Source: Flavobacterium sp. MK4S-17 (GTDB lineage: Bacteria; Bacteroidota; Bacteroidia; Flavobacteriales; Flavobacteriaceae). Taken from it: a DNA stretch of 64,000 nucleotides. This document shows, one piece after another, positions 17,077-25,233 of the stretch. Numbering within the stretch: the first letter of the stretch is position 1; each line of letters opens with the position of its first letter. The position numbers and the translations under genes were made by a program. The stretch covers positions 83,842-147,841 of the forward strand of contig NZ_WWEP01000011.1 in the NCBI RefSeq assembly GCF_009848495.1, written 5' to 3'. A model generated the notes under the pieces. The model did not search any database. It worked only from the letters and a program-made list of their open reading frames with translations, and was not told the origin of the DNA.

Positions 17077-19278
17077 ATGAAAAAACCGCTTCTCCTGTTA
17101 TTTTGCTTGTTGCTTTTAGGCACGGTTGCCGCACAGGAGGGCGAAAAAAAGCCGAAAGTGGGCGTGGTGCTTAGCGGCGGCGGCGCCAAAGGGCTGGCAC
17201 ATATAGGCGTACTCAAGGTGCTGGAAGAAGCGGGGGTGGAAGTTTCTTATATTGGTGGTACCAGCATGGGGGCCATAGTAGGGGGGCTTTACGCTTCGGG
17301 CTATTCGGCAAATGAGCTTGACTCCATTTTCAACTCGCTGGATGCAGATGCACTTTTGCGCGATTATACGCCCCGCAGTTCACAAAGCTTTTTTGAAAAA
17401 AGGAATGATGAAATGTATGCCTTAACGCTTCCTTTTAAAGGTTTCAGGCTGGGTTTTCCAACGGCTATATCTAAAGGGTTATATAATTATACTACTATCA
17501 GCAAACTGACAGACCACGTGAGGCATATAAGGGATTTCACTAACCTGCCCATACCGTTTGTGTGTATTGCAACCGATATTGAAACCGGGGAAGAAGTAGT
17601 GCTGCATGAAGGTGTATTACCTGATGCTATACTGGCCAGCGGCGCTTTCCCATCATTATACTATCCGGTAGCTATTGATGGCCGATTACTTATTGACGGG
17701 GGCGTTACCAACAACTATCCGGTAGAGGAATTAAGGAAGATGGGCGCAGATATAATTATAGGGGTTGACGTGCAGGACGGTTTAAAGGACAGGGATGAAA
17801 TAAAAGGCGCAACCGGGGTGCTGGTACAGATTAACAACTACCAGATGATTAAAAAAATGGAGCAGAAGCGCAAGCTTACTGATATTTATATAAAGCCTGA
17901 TATACACGCCTATAATGTAATTGATTTTGATGAAGGAAAATCTATTATAGAAAAAGGGGAAGAAGCTGCGCGCAAAATGTTTGATACCCTTGCCGCTTTA
18001 GGTAAAGGAGCTCCTCTTAAAAAAGAGCGTGTACCGGTTACTGACTCTCTTTCCATAGAACAGATTAAGGTTAAGGGACTGGATAGCTATACAAGGTCTT
18101 ATGTTATTGGCAAGTTAAGCTTTAAACCTGATAGTAAAATATCGTATGACAGGTTTAACAGGGGGATAAGCAACCTTAATGCCACACAAAACTTTAATAC
18201 AATTTCTTATAGTTTTGAGCCGGGGAAAAAAGACGATGTTTTAATACTTAACCTTACAGAAAACCCCGTAAACAGGTACTTAAAATTTGGGTTGCATTAT
18301 GACGGGCTTTATAAAAGCGCCATACTGGTAAACCTCACCCAGAAAAAACTGATAATGCGTAATGATGTAACATCGCTTGATGTTATACTTGGAGATAACT
18401 TCCGCTATAATTTTAACTACTATATTGATAACGGCTTTCATATCAGCTATGGCTTCCGTTCCATAATGAACAGCTTTAACCGGAATATTGCCACCGACTT
18501 TAGTGAAGGCGAGTTGCTGGACCAGCTAAACCTGGGTTCGGTTAACATAGATTTTACCGATATAAGCAACCAGATATACATACAAACCATATTTGCACAA
18601 AGGTTTATGATTGGTGCGGGTGCAGAATTGAAATTCCTGAAGATAAAATCAGAAAACCTGGATGAAAACGAGCCGGTTTTTGATAACAGTAATTACTTTT
18701 CATTATACGGATACCTCAAGTTTGATTCTTATGATAACCGTTATTTTCCAAATGAGGGCTGGTATTTTTCAGGAGAGGCAAAATCCTATATTTATTCCTC
18801 TGATTTTACAAGGACATTCAGCCGCTTTAATATTATAAAAGGCGATATAGGAACGGCCAAGAATTTATGTAATGGATTTACACTGGAGCTCCAGGCTGAA
18901 ACAGGTTTTGCATTAGGTGAGGAAACCGTTCCGTTTTTTGATTTTATACTCGGGGGTTACGGTTACAACATGATAAATAATTTCCGTCATTTTTACGGTT
19001 ATGATTTCCTTAGCCTTTCGGGCAACAGTTATATAAAAGGCGCAGCCACGCTGGATTATGAGTTTATCAGGAAAAACCACATTAATGTAACGGCAAATTA
19101 TGCCAACATTGGTAAAAATATTTATGAAGAAGGCAATGTGCTTTCTATACCGCAATACAGCGGCTATGCAGTGGGTTATGGAATTGAAACCATAATAGGG
19201 CCGGTAGAGATAAAGCACAGCTGGTCTCCGGAAACCAAAGAGCATTTAACATGGTTTAGTGTAGGCTTCTGGTTTTAA
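17077..19278 (+). CDS. Patatin-like phospholipase with outer-membrane barrel
   Basis: 733 residues from the ATG at 17077, which opens a signal peptide (MKKPLLLLFCLLLLGTVAAQ); the longer frame from 17047 would overlap uvrC. Residues about 28-220 are a patatin domain: oxyanion loop SGGGAKGLAHIG, nucleophile Ser in GTSMGA and the partner Asp in DGGVTNNYP, the complete Ser-Asp dyad of a phospholipase/acyl hydrolase. Then a POTRA-like segment (about 335-400) and a C-terminal region (about 400-733) of amphipathic beta strands that ends WFSVGFWF with a terminal aromatic residue, as in Omp85/BamA-type barrels. This matches the PlpD/FplA (type Vd) architecture: the enzyme is either displayed on the surface or kept in the periplasm. 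It is 1 nt behind uvrC and likely cotranscribed. Confidence 0.88.
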   Translation: MKKPLLLLFCLLLLGTVAAQEGEKKPKVGVVLSGGGAKGLAHIGVLKVLEEAGVEVSYIGGTSMGAIVGGLYASGYSANELDSIFNSLDADALLRDYTPRSSQSFFEKRNDEMYALTLPFKGFRLGFPTAISKGLYNYTTISKLTDHVRHIRDFTNLPIPFVCIATDIETGEEVVLHEGVLPDAILASGAFPSLYYPVAIDGRLLIDGGVTNNYPVEELRKMGADIIIGVDVQDGLKDRDEIKGATGVLVQINNYQMIKKMEQKRKLTDIYIKPDIHAYNVIDFDEGKSIIEKGEEAARKMFDTLAALGKGAPLKKERVPVTDSLSIEQIKVKGLDSYTRSYVIGKLSFKPDSKISYDRFNRGISNLNATQNFNTISYSFEPGKKDDVLILNLTENPVNRYLKFGLHYDGLYKSAILVNLTQKKLIMRNDVTSLDVILGDNFRYNFNYYIDNGFHISYGFRSIMNSFNRNIATDFSEGELLDQLNLGSVNIDFTDISNQIYIQTIFAQRFMIGAGAELKFLKIKSENLDENEPVFDNSNYFSLYGYLKFDSYDNRYFPNEGWYFSGEAKSYIYSSDFTRTFSRFNIIKGDIGTAKNLCNGFTLELQAETGFALGEETVPFFDFILGGYGYNMINNFRHFYGYDFLSLSGNSYIKGAATLDYEFIRKNHINVTANYANIGKNIYEEGNVLSIPQYSGYAVGYGIETIIGPVEIKHSWSPETKEHLTWFSVGFWF

Positions 19279-20366
19279 AAATCAAATTTTAGCTGTACTG
19301 CCACTATTGCCTTTTTTTCTCCCGCCTCGGTATTGAGGTTAGAAAGTGAAATGCCCAAAAGCCTTACCGAATCTTTTGGTTTTTCCTGATAGAGCAATTC
19401 CTTAACCGTTTCAAAAATCAGGCTTTTATCCGATATAAAATAAGGCAGGGTTTTGCTGCGGGTTTGCTGTGTAAAATCGCTGTACTTTAATTTAAGGGTT
19501 ACAGTCTTGCCCGCAATTTTCTTTTTCTGGAGTCTTTTTTCCAACTCCTTTGCAATCTGTTCCAGCTTTTCTTCCATAAAAACTTCCGAAACAAGATTTT
19601 CAAAAAAAGTATGTTCCGTACCTACGGATTTTGCAATGCGGTCGGGTTTTACCGCACTGTTGTGTATGCCCCGAACCACGTTATAGTAATGGCTCCCTGA
19701 TTTCCCAAAATGTTCCGAAAGGTATTCTTCTGATTTTAATTTCAGGTCTTTGCCGGTAAAAATGCCCAGTTGGTACATTTTTTCCTGGGTAACTTTTCCC
19801 ACCCCGTAAAACTTCCCTATGGGCAAAGCTTCCAAAAATTCAATTACCTCGTCAGGGTTAACCGTTTTTTGTCCGTTGGGTTTGTTGTAATCGCTGGCAA
19901 CCTTAGCTATAAATTTATTTATGGAAATACCTGCCGAAGCTGTGAGCCCTGTTTCTTCAAAAATGCGCCGGCGTATTTCTTTTGCAATCATTGTAGCGCT
20001 GGGGTTGCCTTTTTTATTGTGTGTAACATCAAGATAGGCTTCATCAAGAGACAAAGGCTCAACAAGGTCGGTATATTCAAAAAAAATGTTGCGTATGCGC
20101 CCGGAAATTTCCCTGTAACGCTCAAAGCGGGGCTTTACAAAAATCAGTTCCGGGCATTTTTTTTTGGCCAGGTAGCCGCTCATGGCACTACGCACGCCAA
20201 ACTTCCTTGCCTCATAGCTTGCCGCAGCCACAACACCCCGGCTTTCGCCACCGCCCACTGCAAGCGGTTTCCCTTTTAAAGCGGGATTGTCCAGTTGCTC
20301 AACCGATGCGTAAAACGCATCCATGTCAACGTGGATTATTTTGCGGTTTGGCAATTGCGGTTCCAT
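19275..20366 (-). CDS. dinB: DNA polymerase IV
   Basis: Y-family translesion DNA polymerase. 363 residues, typical length. Catalytic carboxylates in HVDMDAFYASVE (Asp14, Asp16) and SLDEAYLDVT; YEARKFGVRSAMSGYLAKK is the incoming-nucleotide segment; helix-hairpin-helix thumb around PIGKFYGVGKVTQEKMYQLG; little-finger domain in the last 120 residues (TLKLKYSDFTQQTRSKTLP). The very C-terminal beta-clamp-binding peptide of the QLxLxF type may be VQLKFDF. The start is at MEPQLPNRKIIHVDMDAFYA. Converges on the patatin gene; the two stops share TTAA (19275-19278). Confidence 0.96.
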   Translation of the reverse strand: MEPQLPNRKIIHVDMDAFYASVEQLDNPALKGKPLAVGGGESRGVVAAASYEARKFGVRSAMSGYLAKKKCPELIFVKPRFERYREISGRIRNIFFEYTDLVEPLSLDEAYLDVTHNKKGNPSATMIAKEIRRRIFEETGLTASAGISINKFIAKVASDYNKPNGQKTVNPDEVIEFLEALPIGKFYGVGKVTQEKMYQLGIFTGKDLKLKSEEYLSEHFGKSGSHYYNVVRGIHNSAVKPDRIAKSVGTEHTFFENLVSEVFMEEKLEQIAKELEKRLQKKKIAGKTVTLKLKYSDFTQQTRSKTLPYFISDKSLIFETVKELLYQEKPKDSVRLLGISLSNLNTEAGEKKAIVAVQLKFDF

Positions 20367-20404
20367 GATGTAAAAATAAAAAAAGGAATCCTTTACTATA
20401 GCTT

Positions 20405-22441
20405 TCAGCTCTTTTTAAGGCTTGGGAAAAAGAAAGAGGCAGGCTTATGCTTAAAGTATTTCCATATAGACCGTGCTATCAGACCAAGTTCTGAAAGCGG
20501 AATATTTCGGGAACGGAAAGCAAGGCCTACAGAAAGCCCGAAGCTTACAAGAAAGTTAACAAGCCCTATAATGCCTATGCCGAATATACCCCAAAACAGC
20601 ATGGCATTAGATACATTATAGTTTGCTCCATAAAGCCCCAGCGCCAGGTTACCGCTGGCAAAAGTAATATGGCGTATATCAAGGTTAAGGCCCAGGAACA
20701 TGCCTATAGAGCCTGTGCTGCCCATAAAAACACCAAACCAGAAGTTGGAAACTATGCCTGCCCATTTTTTTTCGTACCATTCGGAGAGCTTTTGGGTGCG
20801 CACACGACCCAGGCTCATTTTCAGCAAAGGGTGTTCCTGTATCCTGTAATATATATTTCTGTGTTTGTCCCGGTTGGCCACGCTACCGGCTATTATTCCC
20901 GAAAGGAAAAGGAAAACACCGGCTATGGCCGCATGGAATACAGCGGCTGAATGTATGGGGCTAAGGTCATTTACCAGTTTGAACCACTTGGTTAATGCAA
21001 TATTGTATTGAAAAACAATATCTATTAGCCAGATACCCAAAAGGGCTACAGGGAAAGCCACAATAACATTACCCACAAAGGCAATAAACTGGGAACGGAA
21101 TACACGTGCAAAAAACTCGGCAAAAGCGCGGTGTTTCTCGTCTTCATCAACATCTTTATTTTTACGCCCTGTTTCAAGTGCCCTCACCAGTGCTGCGGCG
21201 GTCATGGCGGGCTGCTTGGTTGCCAGGCTGAATCCGCACAGGTATATGCCTATAAAGGCAAGCGCATAATTAATACTGTAAAGAAATGCATAACCAAAGG
21301 CACTGGTGTCTATTTTAGAAAGCAATACCTTAAAAATACAGGCAAATGCCACAATTACACCGCCACCTGCCGATTTCCAGAACATCCTGAAATATTCGTT
21401 ACGGCTTTTTGTTATATAGCTTTCACCGGTGTTTGCTGTATGTTGTGTTACCTCATAAGATAAAAGCTGAGTGCTTTCATTTATTAGTTTTCTTACATTG
21501 TTTTTATCACAATTATATTCAATAAGGTCATAAGCCAGGTAAATGGTATTTCGTTTGGCATCTTCCACTTTTTCCAAAACCAGCAGCGGCAGCAGTGTTT
21601 TTAGCCTGTAAAGGTATTGGCGGATGCGCAGCAGGCTTTGGTTAACCCTTAATGATATACCGTATTTGGCACTGTTTTTAAAAGCGGTATCTACATAATC
21701 CACACATTGTTTGTACAATATTAGTATTTGTTTATAGCCCAAATCGCCTGGAGATATATAATTTTTACGCTCTTCAAGCAGTTTGTCGGTTATAAGTGCA
21801 AATTCCTTTTGTATGGCAAGAAATGGGCTTTCAAGGTTTTCATACTCCGGTACCATTTGTATTACTTCACTTTCCAGTGCGCGGCCTGCTATCCTGTGCA
21901 GGGTTACTTCCATGGCGAAAAGGAGTTCGGCAAGCGGTGTGCGTGGTGCGGTTGATATATAAATAGCCCGGAAGTTAAGCAGCTCAAATAAATCCTCAAC
22001 CTGCCGGTAGGCTATTTTGCTTATCCATTCAGGATCGGTTTTCATAAAAAACACCTGGTTTAAAACATACTCCAGCGTGTCTTTTTTAGGCTGGTCGGGT
22101 ATCAGTTTTGCAAAAAGCCTTTTTTTAACCTCAAAGAAAAAGTCAGCATCTGTAAGTATACCTGCATCTGTAAGTATTTTGCTGAATTTTTTATTTTTTA
22201 AAATACCCTTAAGGTAGGCGGCAAGGCCGGAGCTGTAACGCTCATTATCCCTTAAAAGCTCCAGCAGCGGGTTAATATCAACAGATAAAACGGTTTTAAG
22301 TTCCTTAGGACGTATAATATCTACCAGCTCTGCCAGCATATCCACATCATCGGCCTTGTATTCCCAAAGGTTATTCTCATCAAAATTTAATTTGAAGAAT
22401 TCCTCAAAGGTTTTTTTTGTCCTGGGTTTCCTGAACTTCAT
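20405..22441 (-). CDS. Membrane protein of the 'site-specific recombinase' (Gcr-like) family
   Basis: 678 residues from the ATG at 22441; the longer frame starts with TTG 30 nt upstream. It fits the family named SpecificRecomb (after gonococcal Gcr). The N-terminal 370 residues are soluble and helical. From about 375 on there are at least six hydrophobic helices (GGGVIVAFACIFKVLL, SINYALAFIGIYLCGFSLA, FVGNVIVAFPVALLGIWLI, AAIAGVFLFLSGIIAGSVAN, NFWFGVFMGSTGSIGMFLGL, FWGIFGIGIIGLVNFLVSFG), so it sits in the inner membrane. No tyrosine- or serine-recombinase motif is visible; the family name is probably misleading. Real function unknown. Upstream of dinB on the same strand with 38 nt between. 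Confidence 0.75.
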   Translation of the reverse strand: MKFRKPRTKKTFEEFFKLNFDENNLWEYKADDVDMLAELVDIIRPKELKTVLSVDINPLLELLRDNERYSSGLAAYLKGILKNKKFSKILTDAGILTDADFFFEVKKRLFAKLIPDQPKKDTLEYVLNQVFFMKTDPEWISKIAYRQVEDLFELLNFRAIYISTAPRTPLAELLFAMEVTLHRIAGRALESEVIQMVPEYENLESPFLAIQKEFALITDKLLEERKNYISPGDLGYKQILILYKQCVDYVDTAFKNSAKYGISLRVNQSLLRIRQYLYRLKTLLPLLVLEKVEDAKRNTIYLAYDLIEYNCDKNNVRKLINESTQLLSYEVTQHTANTGESYITKSRNEYFRMFWKSAGGGVIVAFACIFKVLLSKIDTSAFGYAFLYSINYALAFIGIYLCGFSLATKQPAMTAAALVRALETGRKNKDVDEDEKHRAFAEFFARVFRSQFIAFVGNVIVAFPVALLGIWLIDIVFQYNIALTKWFKLVNDLSPIHSAAVFHAAIAGVFLFLSGIIAGSVANRDKHRNIYYRIQEHPLLKMSLGRVRTQKLSEWYEKKWAGIVSNFWFGVFMGSTGSIGMFLGLNLDIRHITFASGNLALGLYGANYNVSNAMLFWGIFGIGIIGLVNFLVSFGLSVGLAFRSRNIPLSELGLIARSIWKYFKHKPASFFFPSLKKS

Positions 22442-22588
22442 ACCGGCTTGAAATTGGGAGTAAAAATACAAATACCTTACTATTAATTGTTATGCCCGGG
22501 CTTAATTTATTGTACAGTAAAAACTGCCTGTATTTAAAGGCTTTTTTACCAAAATTAAGTAACTTGGCTACAGTATATTTTTAGCATT

Positions 22589-23062
22589 ATGAAAGAAATT
22601 GAGCGCAAGTTCCTGGTACTGTCAAATCAATATAAAGCTGAGGCTTTTAAGCAGAGCAGGATTATGCAGGGTTACCTTAATTCCAACCCTGAGCGTACAG
22701 TGCGGATTAGGGTAAAAGGAGAAGAGAGCTACCTTACTGTAAAAGGGAAAAGTAATGAGGCGGGAACAACCCGCTTGGAATGGGAAACAAAGATACCGCT
22801 TGAGGATGCCCGGCAGCTATTGCCTTTATGTGAAAAGGGAGCTATAGATAAAATGCGTTACGAAGTGAGTTACGGCAGGCATATTTTTGAAGTAGATGAA
22901 TTTTTTGGTGACAACAATGGGCTTGTTATTGCTGAGGTAGAACTGGCGGCTGAGGATGAATATTTTGAAAAACCCCAATGGCTTGGTGAGGAAGTAACGG
23001 GAGATGAACGTTTTTATAACGCTTACCTTAGCCATAAACCATATAGTACATGGAGCAGGTAA
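22589..23062 (+). CDS. CYTH domain protein (triphosphate tunnel metalloenzyme)
   Basis: 157 residues. It begins MKEIERKFLV, the E-x-E-R-K motif that binds metal and triphosphate in CYTH enzymes; further tunnel residues are RTVRIRVKG, YLTVKG, RLEWETKI, KMRYEV, FEVDEFFG and VIAEVEL, alternating charged strands that line the barrel. Bacterial members of this size are tripolyphosphatases or related triphosphate hydrolases. A class IV adenylate cyclase role is less likely without further evidence. Soluble. The 3' end overlaps ypdA by 13 nt, so the two are translationally linked. Confidence 0.85.
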   Translation: MKEIERKFLVLSNQYKAEAFKQSRIMQGYLNSNPERTVRIRVKGEESYLTVKGKSNEAGTTRLEWETKIPLEDARQLLPLCEKGAIDKMRYEVSYGRHIFEVDEFFGDNNGLVIAEVELAAEDEYFEKPQWLGEEVTGDERFYNAYLSHKPYSTWSR

Positions 23063-24030
23063 ATAAAATATATGATGTTATAATTATTGGCGGTGGCCCC
23101 ATAGGCATGGCCTGCGGAATTGCGGCGCAGCAAAATGGCCTGGATTATTTAATGTTGGAAAAAGGTGCGCTGGTAAACAGCCTGTATAATTACCCTTTAT
23201 ATATGACATTTTTTTCAACTGCAGAAAGGCTTGAAATTGGGAATATACCCTTTAACTGCATAGCCCCTAAGCCGGGCAGGCAGGAAGCCCTGGAATACTA
23301 TAGGAATATCCACAGGCATTTTAAACTGAATATCCGCTTATATGAAAAGGTGGAAACTGTAACAAAACAGGATAATATATTTTTTAATGTACAAACAGAA
23401 AAGAGCAGGTATCAGGCTAAAAATGTGATTATAGCAACCGGCTTTTACGATATACCTGTTTATATAAATGTGCCTGGCGAAGACCTGCCTAAAGTAAGGC
23501 ACTATTATAAAGAAGCGCATGAGTATGCTTTCAGGAAAATAGTGGTTATCGGCGCAAATAACTCCTCGGTTGATGCCGCACTGGAATGTTGGCATAAGGG
23601 CGCGGAAGTAACCATGGTGATAAGAAAGGGAGAAATAAACGAAAGGGTAAAATACTGGATAAAGCCCGATATAGAAAACCGTATTGCCGAAGGCAGCATT
23701 AAGGCTTATTTTCATTCTGAAGTTAAGGAGATAAAAGAGGATGAAGTAATAATAAACACTCTTCAGGGTACAGTTGCCATTGAAAATGATTTTGTACTGG
23801 CATTAACCGGCTACAGGCCCGATATTGAGTTTTTGCAAAGGACAGGAATTACCATTTCTAATGGCATTAACTGTACACCACACTATAACTCCGAAACAAT
23901 GGAAACCAATGTTAAAGGAATTTATCTTGCAGGGGTGGTGTGCGGTGGTATGGAAACGCATAAGTGGTTCATTGAAAATTCACGCATACATGCCGAAATG
24001 ATTATAAGCAATATACTAAAACAAGGATAG
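23050..24030 (+). CDS. ypdA: YpdA family bacillithiol disulfide reductase (putative)
   Basis: 326-residue FAD/NAD(P)H oxidoreductase of the thioredoxin-reductase-like group. Seen: FAD-binding VIIIGGGPIGMACGIAA (10-26) with a downstream Glu (LEKGALV), ATGFYDIPVYINVPGEDLPK, NADPH-binding VVIGANNSSVDAALEC (about 168-183) and the C-terminal FAD motif GIYLAGVVCGG. It lacks the CxxC redox pair of thioredoxin reductase, as expected for YpdA, which reduces bacillithiol disulfide with NADPH. SLYNYPLYMTFFSTAERLEIG is characteristic of the YpdA family. No bacillithiol synthesis genes are in the window. Starts inside the CYTH gene; its end overlaps the convergent radical SAM gene by 15 nt. Confidence 0.85.
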   Translation: MEQVNKIYDVIIIGGGPIGMACGIAAQQNGLDYLMLEKGALVNSLYNYPLYMTFFSTAERLEIGNIPFNCIAPKPGRQEALEYYRNIHRHFKLNIRLYEKVETVTKQDNIFFNVQTEKSRYQAKNVIIATGFYDIPVYINVPGEDLPKVRHYYKEAHEYAFRKIVVIGANNSSVDAALECWHKGAEVTMVIRKGEINERVKYWIKPDIENRIAEGSIKAYFHSEVKEIKEDEVIINTLQGTVAIENDFVLALTGYRPDIEFLQRTGITISNGINCTPHYNSETMETNVKGIYLAGVVCGGMETHKWFIENSRIHAEMIISNILKQG

Positions 24031-25063
24031 CTGCTCCCCCTTTGTGCCATCAAACAAATGTGTTGAAAGCTGTGGCACTTCTCTCCCCTGCAGGTATTTT
24101 TGCCTTGCTATCCTAAAGGAGGTGTGTATCATATCCGCAATATTTCCATCACCTTTCTGGCGCAAAAAATACCTTTTGTCGCCAAGCCTGCCCTCCCGCA
24201 TTGACTCAATCTGGTGCAGTACTTTTTCTTTCCTGTCAGGGTAATGCTCCTCAAGCCAGTTAATAAAGACAGGCGCTACCGTATCGTTAAGACGCACGAG
24301 CGTATAACCGCAACCCAACGCACCACGTTCGGCTATGGCTTTTACTATGGGCAGTATTTCCATTGTATTCAATCCCGGAATCATAGGGGCAGCCATTACA
24401 AGTAGGTATGCCGTTTTGTGAAAGCATTTCCAGTGCCTTAAGTTTTGTTTTTACCGATGAAGTGCGCGGCTCCAGTTTGCGGCGCAGCTCTTCATTTATG
24501 GTAGGGATACTAAGCGCAGCAGTAACAAGGTTTTTTTCTGCCAGTTGCTTTAATACATCAATGTCGCGGGTTATAAGTGCATTTTTTGTGAGTATGTTTA
24601 CAGGATGCCTGTATTCCAGGCAAAGCTCCAGCAGCCTGCGGGTAATTTTATATTTACGCTCTATGGGTTGGTAACAATCGGTATTACCGGATAGCATTAT
24701 CGCTTCTGCCTTATAGCCCTTTTTACGGAAAAACTTTTCCAGCAGTTCAGGTGCATTTTTCTTTACCAGTATGGTGCGCTCAAAATCAATGCCTGCACTG
24801 TAACCCCAGTATTCATGTGTAGGGCGGGCATAACAATAGGCACAACCGTGTTCGCACCCCTGGTAAGGGTTCATTGAATAAGCCATTTTAAGGTCGGGGC
24901 TTTTTACTTCATTTACCAATGTTTTAGAATATACATACTGCACCTGCGTTTTAAATTCAGGTTCTTCAAAATCATCGTCATAAATACTTTTTTCATATTT
25001 ATTCTTTTCAAAATGATTATGAATATTACTTACAGCTCCCTGCCCTTTTATTTCCTTTTTCAT
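24016..25063 (-). pseudogene. PA0069-type radical SAM protein, frameshifted
   Basis: Two overlapping reading frames together make one radical SAM protein of the PA0069/Rv2578c family (related to spore photoproduct lyase). The 5' part starts at the ATG at 25063 and holds the cluster motif CEHGCAYC (Cys-x3-Cys-x2-Cys), YWGYSAGIDFERTILVKKNA and IMLSGNTDCYQPIERKY. Its frame is lost near ALEMLSQNGIPT; the expected continuation VMAAPMIPGLNTMEI is in another frame from about 24399 down to 24016 (GALGCGYTLVRLNDTVAPVFINWL). The break is at about 24400-24404 on the plus strand and is explained by one extra or two missing bases. The rest of both parts is well conserved, so this is either a very recent mutation or a sequencing error. 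Product if repaired: about 348 residues. Confidence 0.8.
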
Positions 25064-25135
25064 ACCCGCCTGTTTAAAAAGCCAATATATAAATATAAGA
25101 TTATTTTCTAATAAATAGATAGAAAATATTATCAA

Positions 25136-25177
25136 CAAAAAAACCGTCCGATAAAAGAGGCCTTTTACCGGACGGTA
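25136..25177 (-). terminator. Terminator of the RND efflux operon
   Basis: Outer stem ACCGTCCG (25143-25150) with CGGACGGT (25169-25176), inner stem TAAAAG (25152-25157) with CTTTTA (25162-25167). On the minus strand it is followed by a run of seven or more T. It lies about 60 nt behind the outer-membrane channel gene. Confidence 0.85.
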
Positions 25178-25233
25178 ACATAAAACAAACAATTAATCTA
25201 AAATAATTCGGAAAAAAGCTTCCTAATTATATT

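Noticed and set aside
20405..22441. Mobile element suggested by the 'site-specific recombinase' family name
   Set aside because: No catalytic recombinase motif, no att-like repeats, no other mobile genes nearby, and several membrane helices.
22442..22471. TTG start adding 10 residues to the recombinase-family membrane protein
   Set aside because: A good ATG follows at 22441 and the extra residues (MYFYSQFQAG) show no family likeness.
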